Assembly: GCA_903868595.1 (NCBI GenBank)
Contig: CAIPVV010000017.1
Span: forward strand, 62,001-126,000
DNA length: 64,000 nucleotides
Source: an uncultured Pseudomonadota bacterium
GTDB lineage: Bacteria > Pseudomonadota > Gammaproteobacteria > Steroidobacterales > Steroidobacteraceae
Reading direction: 5' to 3'
Below, in pieces: positions 35,225 to 46,046 of this stretch (within the stretch, counting starts at the first letter, position 1; each line of letters opens with the position of its first letter). The position numbers and the translations under genes were made by a program. The notes beneath the pieces were generated by a model that saw only the letters and a list, made by a program, of their open reading frames with translations, did not search any database and had not been told where the DNA came from.

Positions 35225-38200
35225 TCAGAACCTGGCCGTCACGGCCAGGAACAGCTGACGACCCAGACCGTCGTAGGCCTCGTAGGAGTTCGCCGCTCCA
35301 CCGGAGACGATTTCGCTCGTCACGATAGGCGGATCCTTGTCGAACAGGTTGTTGATGCCGCCGCGTAGCTGGACGTTCTTCCAGATATCCCAGCTCGCCG
35401 ACAGGTCAAGCCAGTTGTATGCCGGGATTTGCGCATTGAACGCATTGATCGTCGAGAAGCTCGCCAGCGCCAGCAGGCCATTGGACTGGTTGTTATCCAA
35501 GCTCACCTTGCCGAAGTGGCGCCAGGTCGCCGAGATCGACACGTCCCAAGGCGTTTCCCATGAAACGCGCAGGTTATGGCGCCAGCGCGGGTTCACCGTC
35601 TGGCAGGTCTGGCCGAACAGGCCCGCGCAGTCATAGGTGCCGCCGCTCGGGATGGGCGTTGACTTGTCCGTCAGCAGGTAGGCGCCGTTCATCAGGAAGC
35701 GCAGGGAGCCCAAGGCCCGCGGCAGGCCCAGTTTGTAGGCGGCCTGCAAGTCAAGTCCGCTCAGTTCCGCCGCGCCGGTATTGACGTTGGTCTGGATGAA
35801 GTAGCCCTTGGAGGCCAGGCTGTTGCCGGTCAGTCCACCCGTCACCGAGCGCTGAATCTGGCTGCAGTAGGTCGGGTCACCGGTGTTCAGGCAGTTGGTC
35901 ATGATCACGGTTGCCGGTAGTGAGCCAACCTCGTCAACCAGCTTGATATGGTAATAATCAAGACTGCCCGTGAAGCTCGGCAGGGCAACCGGGGTGAGGG
36001 TCGCGCCAATCGTGTAGGTGGTCGCGGTCTCCGGCCGCAGGTTCGGGTTGCCACCCTGCAGCTGGGAGAGCTGGCTGGCCGTCCCCTGCGGCACGGTGTT
36101 GGTGCTAAGACCGTTGCCGTACTGTGCCGCCGTGACCCCCCGTGCGCTGGCACTGAGCCAGCGTCGCTGCCGCCGCGACCGGCTGGTTATTGACGTCCGT
36201 GGTCGGTGAGCACGGATCCGTGCCGTAGGAGATCTGGCCGACCAGCTGCGGGTTGTACAGTTCGATGATGCTCGGCACACGCGTCGCGCGGTTGAAGGAG
36301 CCGCGCAAGCGCAGGTCATCGACGGGCGCGTACTGCACCTCGAACTTGTAGGTGCTGACGCCGCCGGCCGTCGAGTACTGGGAGTGCCGGTAGCCGGTGT
36401 CGAACACGAGGTCCTTCACGCCCGGGCGGTCCTGCACCAGGGGCGCCCGCAGCTCGATGAACTCCTCGTCCACCTTGTAGCCGTTGTTGATGGGAACCGA
36501 CGCGCCGCCGAAACCCGACAACAGGCCGCTCAGTTCGCCGGAGTCCGGCTGGAACTTGACGTGCTCGGCGCGGTGCTCGTAGCCGAAGTTGACGCCCACG
36601 CCGCCGCTCGCCAGGGGCGACTGCAAGCCGTACTTGCCCAAATCGCCGGTCACATCTGCGTGAATCGTACGCAACGTATTGCTGCCAAATGCTGTGCCGG
36701 ACAGGTACATCGGTGCCAGCGCAGCCTGAGTTACGCCATTATCCGAGAAAATATTGTAAGGCACGCAGCTTCCGCCGCTGATGCAGACCGGGTTGGCCGC
36801 CGTGCCCTTGACCTGCAGGGCATTGTCGATGGCCTGGAAACTCAGGTACTGGTTGTTCGAGGTGAAGAACGACGTGTAGTAGTACTGGGCGTACGCGTCG
36901 TAGGTCCACCCCTTCAGGATCTCGCCCTTGGCGCCTCCCACTACGCGGTAGTTGGTGTGTTCGAAGTCGGAGGACCGGCCGCCGCCCTCGACGTTGCGTC
37001 GGCCAATGCGCACGTTGGCGCTCACCGAACCCGGCGTCGCGGCATCGGCCGCAATCTGCGCGGGCGTGCAGAGCAGCGAGGCCTGCTGTGCGCTCAGCAG
37101 CGGGTTGCTGCAGTTGATGTTGTAGTTGCCGCTGATCGGGTCCAGGGGGTTGGCGTCTTCGTATAACGCGGTCGGCGCGATCTCCTGGTGCGTCCGGTCA
37201 TTCATGAAGCCGAATTCCAGGTACGGCTTGACGTGCTCGTTGACATCCACATGGGCCAGGAAGCCCGCGTTGTAGCGCACGTCCTCGCGGGCCATGTAGA
37301 TGTACGGCTGAGTGTTGAACAACGTCGGGGGCTGCGTGCCGGCTGTGCCCCAGTCGACGAACTGGCTGCCCTTGACGGAATACGCGTTGCCTTGCGGGTT
37401 GATGGTCGAATCGGTCGGCTCGAAGTAGTTGGAGTTGCCGGAGCCGCTGCAGGTTGCGCCCGTCAGCGTTGAGTTGGCGTTGAGCTGGCAGCCCCCGAAG
37501 TCACGCTGGCCGCTCCTGACCGGATTGGCCTTCAGGTAATTGAAGTACGCCGTGACGTTGCCCGCGCCATCCAGGATGTTGGCGCCGGCAATGACGCTGG
37601 CCGTGGTGTTCTGGCCGTCCCAGGTGGATCCGGTCAGCGGTGTATAGCCTGCATCCCGCTGAATGTTCTGCGAGAACGTGCTGTGGTTGCTGTGCTGGTT
37701 GGCACCGATCTGATAGTCGAGCTGCAGGCCCTCGAAATTCTTCTTCATGATGAAGTTGACGACGCCTGCGATGGCGTCCGAGCCGTAGACCGCCGAGGCA
37801 CCGCCAGTGACGACCTCAACCCGCTCGATGAGCGCGCTGGGAATTTGGTCCAAGTCTGGCGCCGGGGACTGGATGGCGGTATTGGGCGAGCCAGCGCCAA
37901 GGCGGCGACCGTCCACCAGCACCAGGGTGCGGTTGGGACCCAGGCCGCGCAGGTCGGCGGTCGCGACACCGCCGGCGGCCGTCAGGCCGCTCGTACGGTT
38001 GCCCAGATCCTGGCCCAGCGAATTGCTGGAGATCTGCGGCAGCAGGTTCAGCACGTCCGTAATGTCCGTGTGACCACCAAGCTTAAGGTCGGTGCTGCTG
38101 ATGGCGACTACCGGGCTTGTGCTCTTCAGATTGGGCGCGGCGATGCGCGTACCCGTGACGACGAGCTCCTCGAGGGCATCCTCCGCGCCGGCAGGCTGGC

Positions 38201-38327
38201 TCGCGGCGCCGAGAAGGGCGCAGACCGCCACGGCGACCGAGAGGCAGATGCCAACGGATTGCTGGGCCTCATCGCTGTTGCCGATCGGCGCTCGGACGCG
38301 CGATGCGTGGGGAATTTCATTGACCAT
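35225..38327 (-). pseudogene. TonB-dependent receptor, frameshifted at a G6 run
   Basis: Reading from ATG 38327 (GGGAG seven bases ahead) gives a signal peptide, plug (EELVVTGTRIAAPNLKSTSPV, RTLVLVDGRRL, ALIERVEVVTGGASAVYGSDAIAGVVNFI) and most of the barrel, to about residue 729. The frame then runs into NGG-type nonsense and a stop at 36105. A second frame, from upstream of the same point to 35225, carries the rest of the barrel (NPNLRPETATTYTIG, RGGINNLFDKDPP) and the terminal aromatic (TARF). Removing one G from the six at 36136-36141 (C on the plus strand) restores one ~1,033-residue receptor. Broken, phase-variable or a sequencing error. Confidence 0.85.
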
Positions 38328-38568
38328 TAATTTCTCCCGAAGTTGATGCCGGGGCGATCGGCAGCGTTCTCGGAGCAGGCGCCCTGGTCACCTTCGATTT
38401 GGCACCTTTCAGTCAACTCATCGGCACAGGTCAGCTTGAAGCGATTTGGGAGTCGCACCAACGCAACTTCCTTTCCAATCCTGGTGTGTCCGGTGAAGGC
38501 TAAAATTCGCTTGAAATTAACGTTATCAGTAGCCATCCCTGAAAAACGTCACGCACTGCTCAATTGTT

Positions 38569-38578
38569 GCAATATTGC
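38569..38578. promoter_or_regulatory. Perfect ten-base palindrome
   Basis: GCAATATTGC in A/T-rich DNA about 240 bases upstream of the second TonB-receptor start. A short dyad of this kind can be a repressor or activator site. Its partner at 38591 lies just downstream. Confidence 0.3.
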
Positions 38579-38590
38579 TGTAGGTAAATG

Positions 38591-38604
38591 GAGTCAATTG
38601 ACTC
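38591..38604. promoter_or_regulatory. Perfect fourteen-base palindrome
   Basis: GAGTCAATTGACTC, centred 24 bases from the centre of the ten-base palindrome. No T-run adjoins it, so it is more likely a protein-binding site than a terminator for the DUF192 gene, whose 3' end is 117 bases away. Confidence 0.4.
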
Positions 38605-38720
38605 AACATTCGTCAGGGTTGCGGGCGTGCTCGCGCGCGCCGCCCCCACCAGCAAGCGCCGCAAGACACGCGACTGCCCGTTTCGCGGCCCTTCGATGGA
38701 GCCCCTTGCAGGGTCTTCCC

Positions 38721-39206
38721 TCAGGGACTGGCGGTCTGCCCGGCTCCCTGCACGACGCGATCACCTTCCCGCAAGCCGAGTCGGCGGCTCTCGCCACCCC
38801 GGATTTCCAGGACCGAGGCAATCGGCCCGCCAGAGGAGATGATCTCAGTAGAGAGCGGTACGGCGTCGTGAACGATGTGGGAAATTCGACCATTGGCCCC
38901 GATGAAGAGCATGTCCAGCCCGATGTAGGTGTTCTTCATCCACATCGTCATCACCCGCGGCGTGGTCTGCGGAAACAGCATCCCGTAGCCCGCTGGCAGC
39001 TCGGTCAGGAACATCAGTCCTTGTTCCTGCTGGGCCCCCGTCTGCGCCAGCCAGACCTGGAACCTCTCCACCGAGGCGCCGTGTGTAATGGTCAGGGTGT
39101 CACGCGGGAAATCCCGCAGCTGTGCCGGAGCGAAGTCCGCGGCGGCAGGAGCCAGGGACCACAGGGCGAGCGTCAGGCAGGCGGCAAGGCGGTACAGGGG
39201 CTTCAT
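38721..39206 (-). CDS. DUF192 periplasmic protein
   Basis: 161 residues with a signal peptide (MKPLYRLAACLTLALWSLAPAAA). The DUF192 core is present: FQVWLAQTGAQQEQGLMFLTELPAGYGMLFPQTTPRVMTMWMKNTYIGLDMLFIGANGRI and, at the end, VLEIRGGESRRLGLREGDRV. Members are secreted or periplasmic and of unknown biochemical role. Its start overlaps the stop of the lipoprotein gene by four bases (ATGA), so the two form an operon. Confidence 0.88.
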   Translation of the reverse strand: MKPLYRLAACLTLALWSLAPAAADFAPAQLRDFPRDTLTITHGASVERFQVWLAQTGAQQEQGLMFLTELPAGYGMLFPQTTPRVMTMWMKNTYIGLDMLFIGANGRISHIVHDAVPLSTEIISSGGPIASVLEIRGGESRRLGLREGDRVVQGAGQTASP

Positions 39207-39832
39207 TTGGCGGGTTCCTCGGGTTTAACGCCGGCGGCAAAATCGAAAGTCGTGACCAGCAGGCGGGTGCCGCCGTCCAGGGTCGATGCGGGAGCGGTGC
39301 AGAAGCCGCGAGCCTCGATGCGCTCGCCGCCGGGAACACCGCCCTCGACGGCGCTGCGCAGCAGGCGGTCGGTCGTGCAGTGGCCGTCGCCGCGCGTCGC
39401 AAACAGTTGCTGCTGGCCCTCGAAGATCACGGTGAGATTGGTCGGGCGGGCCCGCGCCGGCGCCGCATCCCCCGACGTGTCTATACCGAAAACAAAGCGC
39501 AGCCGCGGCGGTGCGGCTGCCGGGTCCTGCGCCGGCAACGGCCCGGCGATCGTGACCCGCAGGCCATGGCCCTGGCCGTCAGGGCGGGAGCTGCCTTCGC
39601 AGGTGAGCTGCGCGTCCGTCCAATCCAGCTCGGCGTTGACAGCGCCCCGCAGGCTGGCCCGCAGGAAGGCGGCCGCGCCCGGCAGGCAGGGGCCGCTGGG
39701 CGCCGCTGCCGCCCGGGCAGGGGGCAGGGCCGGACCCGGGGCGGGATCGGCAGCCTGGGCCGGCGCCCGGGCGCCGCAGCCCATGAGCAGGGCAAGGCAC
39801 AGGGCCACGGGGCCCGACTGGAGGGTACGCAT
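39203..39832 (-). CDS. Lipoprotein of unknown function
   Basis: 209 residues from ATG 39832, preferred over an ATG at 39874 because it starts a normal lipoprotein signal (MRTLQSGPVALCLALLMGC, lipobox LLMGC). The mature part is Ala/Pro-rich at first and then a strand-rich domain with several Cys (GPCLPGA, LTCEGSS, DGHCTTD, RGFCTAP) that could pair as disulfides. I recognise no family. It is translationally coupled to DUF192 and divergent from the alpha-glucan phosphorylase gene. Confidence 0.65.
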   Translation of the reverse strand: MRTLQSGPVALCLALLMGCGARAPAQAADPAPGPALPPARAAAAPSGPCLPGAAAFLRASLRGAVNAELDWTDAQLTCEGSSRPDGQGHGLRVTIAGPLPAQDPAAAPPRLRFVFGIDTSGDAAPARARPTNLTVIFEGQQQLFATRGDGHCTTDRLLRSAVEGGVPGGERIEARGFCTAPASTLDGGTRLLVTTFDFAAGVKPEEPAK

Positions 39833-39913
39833 GAGCGCAAGTTTAGGGCCCCAGCCGGGAGGTGTGCACTGCATTTACCAGCTGACACGCCGGCTGCACT
39901 AGACTCCCGCCCT

Positions 39914-42475
39914 ATGCAATTGATCGAAATATCCCCCGTCATTCCGGCTGCCGTCAGCCGCCTTCCCGAGCTCGCCGGCAACCTCTCCTACAGCTGGCAC
40001 CGACCGACCCGTGCGTTGTTCGAGGATCTCGACCACACGCTCTGGCAGCAGACCGGTGGCAACCCGCGGCTCATGCTCCGCTGCGTCGACCAACAGGTGT
40101 TGGAGCGCGCGGCGCAGGATGAAACCTACCTGCAGCGCTACCACGAAGCCGTGGCGAATTTCGACAGCTACCAGTCGCGCCCCCTGGCGCGCGACGACGA
40201 GGCCCTGATCGCCTACTTCTGCGCCGAATACGGCTTCCATGAAAGCTTCCCGATCTACTCCGGTGGCCTGGGGATCCTCGCGGCCGACCACTGCAAGTCG
40301 GCCAGCGATGAGTGCCTGAACTTCATCGCCGTGGGCCTGCTGTACCGCCAGGGCTACTTCACGCAGTCGGTCGACAGCGATGGCGTGCAGAACCCGGAGT
40401 ACCGGGATGCCGACCCGCGCGACCTGCCGGTCGAACAGGTGCTGGACGCCAAGGGCCATTGGCTCACCGTCGCCGTGCCCATCGGCACGCGGGACGTCTT
40501 CGCCCGCGTCTGGCGAGCGCAGGTTGGTCGCATCAGCGTGTACCTGCTGGACACCAACACCCCGCTCAACAGCGCGCCGGACCGTGACATCACCTTCCGC
40601 CTGTACGGTGGCGACGAGGGTGTGCGTATCCGCCAGGAAATGGTGCTGGGCATCGGCGGCATCCGCGCGCTGCGCGCCCTGGGCCTGGCTCCCTCGGTCT
40701 GGCATATCAACGAAGGCCACGCGGCGTTCCTGATCCTGGAGCAGCTGCGTGAGCAACTGGCGCTGGGGCTGAGCAGGGAGGCAGGACTGGAGGCCGTGGC
40801 GGCCCAGTGCGTGTTCACCACGCATACGCCGGTGGCCGCCGGGCACGATGCCTTCCACGATGGGTTGTTCACGGAACATTTCCAGGGGCTCGCGGCGGCC
40901 ATGAACCTGCCGCTGGAGCGCCTGCTCGAGCTGGGCCGGGCACCCGGCGTTGGCGGCATGTTCAACATGACACGTCTTGCGCTGAACGGCGCCCGGCGCG
41001 TCAACGGCGTGAGTCGCATCCACGGCGATGTCTCCTCCAGGCTGTGCGCGGACCACTGGCCGGACGTGCCGCCCGAGGAGAACCCGATCGGCTACGTCAC
41101 CAATGGCGTGCACGTACCGACTTTCCTCGCGCCCGTATGGGCGCGCTACCTGGATGAGAAGCTGCCTGACTGGCGCGAGAACCTCTCGGACATCGACCAG
41201 TGGCGCACCATCGAGACGGCCGACGACCAGGACTTCTGGGATGTGGCGCAGGACGCCAAGAGCCGCATGCTGCAGGGCGTTCGCAGCCGCCTGGTGCGCG
41301 AGTATCGTCGCAAGGGCTTGAGCTCGCTGCAGCTGCGGCACATCACGAAGCTGATGGATCCGGCCAACCCCGATGTGCTGACCATTGGGTTCGCGCGCCG
41401 CTTCGCAACCTACAAGCGCGCTGCGCTGATCATGCGTGACAAGGCGCGGCTGCTGAAGCTCGTCTCCAACCCCGATCGCCCGATCCTCTTCCTCTTCGCC
41501 GGCAAGGCCCACCCGGCCGATTTCCCAGGCCAGCAGGTGCTGCGCGAGATCAAGCAGCTCGCGCTCACGCCGGAGTTCGCCGGCCGCGTGGTGTTTCTGG
41601 AGGATTACGACATCCAGCTTGCGCGCTGGCTGGTGACGGGCGTGGACGTCTGGCTCAACAACCCGATCGCGCCGCTGGAAGCCAGCGGCACCTCGGGCAT
41701 GAAGGCGGCGATCAACGGCCGCCTGAACCTCTCGATCCTGGACGGCTGGTGGGCCGAGGCCTTCGATGGCGACAACGGCTGGGGCATCCCCGGAGCCGAC
41801 GTGCAGGACGGCGCGCGGCGCGACCAGCTCGACTCCGACACGATCCTCGATGCGCTGGAGGAGGAGGTCATGCCCCTGTACTACGCACGCAACCGGGGCA
41901 GCCTCTCGCCGGGTTGGGTGCGGCGCTGCAAGCGCGCGATGGCCACGGTGGTTCCGCGCTTCAACATGCGTCGCGCGGTGCGCGACTACACCGCCGGCAT
42001 GTACCGGCCGGCCGCGCGCCAGGCCGAGCGCCTGCTGGCCGACCGCGGTGCCGGTGCGGTGCGCCTGGCGGGCTGGAAGCAGCGCGTGCGCGACGCCTGG
42101 CCGCAGGTGCGCATCCTCAGCATGATCGAGGCGCCGCGTGCTGCGGGCGTGGATGCGCCGCTGCAGCTGCGCGTCACGGTCGACCTGCAGGGGCTGGCGG
42201 CCTCGGATCTACGGGTGGAATTCCTGGGGCGCCGCCACCTGCCGGAGATCCAGCACGAGCCGGTTGCGCTGTGCTCGTTCGGGCAGGGCCTTGCGCCGGG
42301 GCAGTGGCGCGCCGAGTTCGTGCCCGAGCCGATGGTCGGCGCCGATGGGGCAACGACCTACGTGCTGAGCGCGGTGCCGCCGGGTGCGGGCCAGTACCAG
42401 GCCGAGGTGCGCCTGTATCCGTGGCATGAGCTGTTGACCCATCCGCTGGAGATGGGGCTCGTCAAAACGCTTTAG
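39914..42475 (+). CDS. glgP: Alpha-glucan (glycogen) phosphorylase, GT35, short type
   Basis: 853 residues. The N-terminal DUF3417-type part (LAGNLSYSWHRPTRALFEDLD) and the body (AEYGFHESFPIYSGGLGILAADHCKSASD, IGYVTNGVHVPTF, TIGFARRFATYKRAAL) match the TIGR02094-type alpha-glucan phosphorylases. The PLP-binding lysine lies in EASGTSGMKAAINGRLNL (Lys597). It releases glucose-1-phosphate from glycogen or maltodextrin. It starts at ATG 39914, which matches the family start; the open frame extends much further upstream but lies over the lipoprotein gene. It is tail to tail with glgB, with 24 bases between. Confidence 0.92.
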   Translation: MQLIEISPVIPAAVSRLPELAGNLSYSWHRPTRALFEDLDHTLWQQTGGNPRLMLRCVDQQVLERAAQDETYLQRYHEAVANFDSYQSRPLARDDEALIAYFCAEYGFHESFPIYSGGLGILAADHCKSASDECLNFIAVGLLYRQGYFTQSVDSDGVQNPEYRDADPRDLPVEQVLDAKGHWLTVAVPIGTRDVFARVWRAQVGRISVYLLDTNTPLNSAPDRDITFRLYGGDEGVRIRQEMVLGIGGIRALRALGLAPSVWHINEGHAAFLILEQLREQLALGLSREAGLEAVAAQCVFTTHTPVAAGHDAFHDGLFTEHFQGLAAAMNLPLERLLELGRAPGVGGMFNMTRLALNGARRVNGVSRIHGDVSSRLCADHWPDVPPEENPIGYVTNGVHVPTFLAPVWARYLDEKLPDWRENLSDIDQWRTIETADDQDFWDVAQDAKSRMLQGVRSRLVREYRRKGLSSLQLRHITKLMDPANPDVLTIGFARRFATYKRAALIMRDKARLLKLVSNPDRPILFLFAGKAHPADFPGQQVLREIKQLALTPEFAGRVVFLEDYDIQLARWLVTGVDVWLNNPIAPLEASGTSGMKAAINGRLNLSILDGWWAEAFDGDNGWGIPGADVQDGARRDQLDSDTILDALEEEVMPLYYARNRGSLSPGWVRRCKRAMATVVPRFNMRRAVRDYTAGMYRPAARQAERLLADRGAGAVRLAGWKQRVRDAWPQVRILSMIEAPRAAGVDAPLQLRVTVDLQGLAASDLRVEFLGRRHLPEIQHEPVALCSFGQGLAPGQWRAEFVPEPMVGADGATTYVLSAVPPGAGQYQAEVRLYPWHELLTHPLEMGLVKTL

Positions 42476-42499
42476 TCGGTAGCCCGTCCTTCTCGTCCG

Positions 42500-44662
42500 T
42501 CAGGCGGGCACGAGGACCAGGCCGGCCAGCGGCGGCAGGTCGATCAGCACCGACCAGGTCTGGCCATGGCAGGGCTGATGCTCGGCCTCCACCAGCAGGT
42601 TGCCGATGTTGGCGCCGCCGTAGTGGGAGGAGTCGGAATTCAGCGCGACCCGGTAGTGGCCCGACCGGGGGACGCCCAGCCGGTAGCCGTTGCGCGGCAC
42701 GGGCGTGAAGTTCAGCGCGACCACGGCCAGCCGATCCCCGGCGCGGCGCACGAAGCTCAGCGTGGAGTTGGCGCGGTCATCGCAGTCGATCCACAGGAAG
42801 CCCTGCGGCTCGAACTCAAAACGGTGCAGCGCGGGCTCGCGCACATACAGGCCATTGAGGTCTGAAATCAACTGCTGGACGCCCCGATGCTCGGAATGCT
42901 CCAGCAGGAACCAGGGCAGCGCGGAGCGGAAGTCCCACTCCCAGGGATGGGCGATCTCCCCGCCCATGAACAGCAGCTTCTTGCCCGGCAGCATCCACAT
43001 GTACGTATAGAGCAGGCGCAGGTTGGCCAGCTGCTGCCAGCGGTCGCCGGGCATGCGGCCCAGCAACGAGCGCTTCAGGTGCACTACCTCGTCGTGCGAG
43101 AGCGGCAGGATGAAGTTCTCGCTGTACGCATACATCATCACGAAGGTCAGCTTGTCCTGATGGTGGCTGCGGTAGAGCGGGTTCTCCTTGAAGTAGGAGA
43201 GCGTGTCGTGCATCCAGCCCATGTTCCACTTCATGGAGAAACCCAGGCCGCCGGCGTCCACCGGTCGGCTCACCATCGGCCAGTCGGTGGATTCCTCGGC
43301 CATGATCACCGTGCCCGGTGAGCGCGAATGCGTGAGCCCGTTGAGCTGGCGCAGGAAGTCGATGGCCTCCAGGTTGTGGTTGCCGCCGTAGCGATTGGGC
43401 ACGAACTCGCCGCGCCGTCCGAAGTCCAGGTACAGCATCGAGGCCACGGCATCCACGCGCAGGCCGTCGAAGTGGTACTCCTCCAGCCAGTAGCACGCGC
43501 TGGCCAGCAGGAAGCTGCGCACTTCGTGGCGCTCGTAGTTGAAGATGTAGGTGCCCCAGTCCTGGTGCTCGCCCTTGCGCGGATCGGCGTACTCGTACAG
43601 TGGTGTGCCATCAAAGCGCGCCAGGCCATGCGCGTCGCGCGGGAAATGCCCCGGGACCCAGTCCAGAAGGACGCCGATGCCGACCCGGTGGCATTCGTCG
43701 ATGAAGTACTTGAGGTCCTCGGGCGGTCCGAAGCGGCTGGTGGGGGCGAAATAGCCGGTGGTCTGGTAGCCCCAGGAGTCATCCAGCGGGTGCTCGGTGA
43801 TCGGCAGCAGCTCGATGTGGGTGAAGTTCAGCTGCTTGACATAGGGGATCAGCTGCGCGGCCAACTCCCGGTAGCTCAGAAAATCGCCGGCGCTGTTGCG
43901 CTGCCAGGATCCCAGGTGCACCTCGTAGATCGACAGGGGCGCATGCAGCCAGTCGTGCGCCGGTCGGCCCGCCATCCAGGACTCGTCCTGCCACTGGTAG
44001 CTATCCGCCGCGGTGATGATGGAGGCGGTGGAGGGCCGCAGCTCCATGGCGCGCGCATAGGGATCGCCCTTGAGCTCCACGCCGCCGGTGAGCCGGTTGC
44101 GGATCTCGTACTTGTAGACGTCCCCAACCGGCAGTCCCGGAACGAACAGCTCCCAGACGCCACTGCCGCCCAGCACGCGCATCGGCAGGCGCCGCCCGTC
44201 CCAGTCGCAGAACGGGCCGACCACGCTGACGCGCTCCGCATTGGGTGCCCAGACCGCAAAGCGCACGCCCTGTACACCGGCAAAGTTTGCCGGGTGCGCC
44301 CCCAGCAGCTTCCAGGCCTCGACGTGGCCACCGGAGGCAAAAAGCTCCAGGTCATCCTGCCCGACCGAGGCGCCGAAGCTGTAGGGGTCGACCCTGCGGC
44401 CGGCACGACCACCCGGCCCCTCCCATTGCACTTCCGGGTGGGCGGGGAGGCTGCCGGCGGGGCCCTCCCACCAGAAGAAGTCGCTGGCAGGCAGGCGCCT
44501 CAAGGCCTGGCCGCTGGCCAGCCGGGCACTCTCGACGCCGGGAAGGTAGGTCAGGACGACAGTTGTAGTACCCGTGTCATGCCGTCCCAGCACGCTGTGC
44601 GGATCGTGGTGACGTGCCGCGGCGATCAGCTCCAGGCTGGCGCGGTGTAAATCCGGCGGCAT
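42500..44662 (-). CDS. glgB: 1,4-alpha-glucan branching enzyme (GH13)
   Basis: 720 residues: an N-terminal pair of CBM48-type domains ([41 protein letters not shown]), a (beta/alpha)8 catalytic core and a C-terminal beta domain. Catalytic Asp404 lies in [15 protein letters not shown] and Glu456 in [36 protein letters not shown] is the family signature. It introduces alpha-1,6 branches into glycogen. It is divergent from glgC, with the intervening ~95 bases probably holding both promoters. Confidence 0.95.
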   Translation of the reverse strand: MPPDLHRASLELIAAARHHDPHSVLGRHDTGTTTVVLTYLPGVESARLASGQALRRLPASDFFWWEGPAGSLPAHPEVQWEGPGGRAGRRVDPYSFGASVGQDDLELFASGGHVEAWKLLGAHPANFAGVQGVRFAVWAPNAERVSVVGPFCDWDGRRLPMRVLGGSGVWELFVPGLPVGDVYKYEIRNRLTGGVELKGDPYARAMELRPSTASIITAADSYQWQDESWMAGRPAHDWLHAPLSIYEVHLGSWQRNSAGDFLSYRELAAQLIPYVKQLNFTHIELLPITEHPLDDSWGYQTTGYFAPTSRFGPPEDLKYFIDECHRVGIGVLLDWVPGHFPRDAHGLARFDGTPLYEYADPRKGEHQDWGTYIFNYERHEVRSFLLASACYWLEEYHFDGLRVDAVASMLYLDFGRRGEFVPNRYGGNHNLEAIDFLRQLNGLTHSRSPGTVIMAEESTDWPMVSRPVDAGGLGFSMKWNMGWMHDTLSYFKENPLYRSHHQDKLTFVMMYAYSENFILPLSHDEVVHLKRSLLGRMPGDRWQQLANLRLLYTYMWMLPGKKLLFMGGEIAHPWEWDFRSALPWFLLEHSEHRGVQQLISDLNGLYVREPALHRFEFEPQGFLWIDCDDRANSTLSFVRRAGDRLAVVALNFTPVPRNGYRLGVPRSGHYRVALNSDSSHYGGANIGNLLVEAEHQPCHGQTWSVLIDLPPLAGLVLVPA

Positions 44663-44758
44663 AGGGGATGACAGGGTGCTGATGGCGACGCCTCTTCAAC
44701 CACGCTCGGTCGATTGATGGGTAATATACAGAAAGCACATTGCACGGCGACCTCAAGC

Positions 44759-46036
44759 ATGGCAAAGCCCTCTCGCACCTCTTCCGGACGCTACGTAAGT
44801 CGCCTGACCGGCGGCGCTATGGCCATGATCATGGCCGGGGGGCGCGGCGAGCGCCTGCGTGGCCTCACGGAGCACCGCTGCAAGCCTGCCACGCCCTTCG
44901 GCGGCAAGTTCCGCATCGTGGACTTCGTGCTCTCCAACTGCGTGAATTCCGGCATACGACAGATTTGCCTGCTCACGCAGTACAAGGGACAGTCCCTGAT
45001 CCAGCACGTGCAGCGCGGCTGGAGTTACCTGCGCGGTGAGTTCGGCGAGTTCATCGACGTGATTCCCGCGCAGCAGCAGGTCGGCAAGCACTGGTACCGC
45101 GGTACCGCCGACAGCGTCTACCAGAACCTGGACGTCATCCGCGCGCACCGGCCCAAGCACGTGCTGGTGCTGGCCGGCGACCACATCTACAAGATGGACT
45201 ACGGCCCGATGATCGCCTACCACGTGGAGAAGGGCGCAGACATCACCGTGGGGGTTGTGGAAGTACCGATCTCCGATGCGCGCGAATTCGGCGTGCTGTC
45301 GGTCACCGAGTGGAATCGGGTCACGCGCTTCACCGAGAAGCCGAAGGATCCAGAGCCGATGCCGGGCCGCACCGATGTGGCGTTGGCCTCGATGGGCATC
45401 TACATCTTCAATACGCAGCTGCTGGAGCGGCTGCTGTTGGAGGACGCGGCCGACGAGACCTCCGGGCACGATTTCGGCAAGAACATCATCCCCAAGGCGA
45501 TCGAGTCGCTGCAGGTGTTTGCCTACCCGTTCCGCAACGTAAAGACCCGCGCACAGAACTACTGGCGTGACGTGGGGACCGTGGATGCGTTCTTCGAGGC
45601 GAACCTGGAGCTGGTGCACGTGGCGCCGGAGCTCAACGTCTACGACGAGGAATGGCCTATCTGGACCTACCAGGTGCAGCAGCCGCCGGCCAAGTTCGTC
45701 CTCGACGAGGAGGGTCGGTGCGGCATGGCGATCAACTCGCTGGTGTCGGGCGGCTCGATCATCTCCGGTGCCGTGGTGCGCGAATCCCTGCTGTTCTCCA
45801 GCGTGCGCGTTGACGAGGGCTCCAGCATCCACCGCGCGGTCATCATGCCCGGGGTGCGCATAGGCAAGGGCTGCGTCATCCGCAACGCGATCATCGACGA
45901 GCATTGCGAGATTCCCGATGGCATGAGGATCGGCGTGGACGTGACCTCGGACAGAGAGAGCTTCGATGTCTCGCCCAAGGGCGTGGTGCTGGTGACGCCG
46001 GAGATGCTGATGCGCCTCACGATGGCCAAGATATGA
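44759..46036 (+). CDS. glgC: Glucose-1-phosphate adenylyltransferase (ADP-glucose pyrophosphorylase)
   Basis: 425 residues from ATG 44759. The nucleotide-binding motif is [35 protein letters not shown], followed by [41 protein letters not shown] and GIYIFN. The C-terminal left-handed beta helix ([27 protein letters not shown]) is typical. It makes ADP-glucose, the glycogen precursor, and is usually controlled by fructose-1,6-bisphosphate. An ATG at 44717 would add 14 residues; 44759 gives a length closer to E. coli. It leads glgC-GH57-malQ with gaps of about ten bases. Confidence 0.93.
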   Translation: MAKPSRTSSGRYVSRLTGGAMAMIMAGGRGERLRGLTEHRCKPATPFGGKFRIVDFVLSNCVNSGIRQICLLTQYKGQSLIQHVQRGWSYLRGEFGEFIDVIPAQQQVGKHWYRGTADSVYQNLDVIRAHRPKHVLVLAGDHIYKMDYGPMIAYHVEKGADITVGVVEVPISDAREFGVLSVTEWNRVTRFTEKPKDPEPMPGRTDVALASMGIYIFNTQLLERLLLEDAADETSGHDFGKNIIPKAIESLQVFAYPFRNVKTRAQNYWRDVGTVDAFFEANLELVHVAPELNVYDEEWPIWTYQVQQPPAKFVLDEEGRCGMAINSLVSGGSIISGAVVRESLLFSSVRVDEGSSIHRAVIMPGVRIGKGCVIRNAIIDEHCEIPDGMRIGVDVTSDRESFDVSPKGVVLVTPEMLMRLTMAKI

Positions 46037-46046
46037 GACGTCGGTC

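Larger units (their letters stand above)
38328..38720. other. Intergenic region upstream of the second TonB receptor
   Basis: No supported gene. The left half contains a 69-codon minus-strand open frame (38327-38536) whose stop overlaps the receptor ATG as TAATG; it has no recognisable family and is doubtful. The right half (about 38500-38615) is A/T-rich and holds two perfect palindromes, a plausible regulatory region. The receptor promoter should lie here. Confidence 0.5.

Noticed and set aside
38327-38536. 69-codon minus-strand frame ending TAATG at the second TonB receptor start
   Set aside because: The overlap suggests coupling, but no family, no signal and no strong ribosome-binding site support it; kept only as a note in the intergenic region.
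39899-41512. 537-codon minus-strand frame over alpha-glucan phosphorylase
   Set aside because: An antisense frame with no homology; the sense strand is a clear GT35 enzyme.
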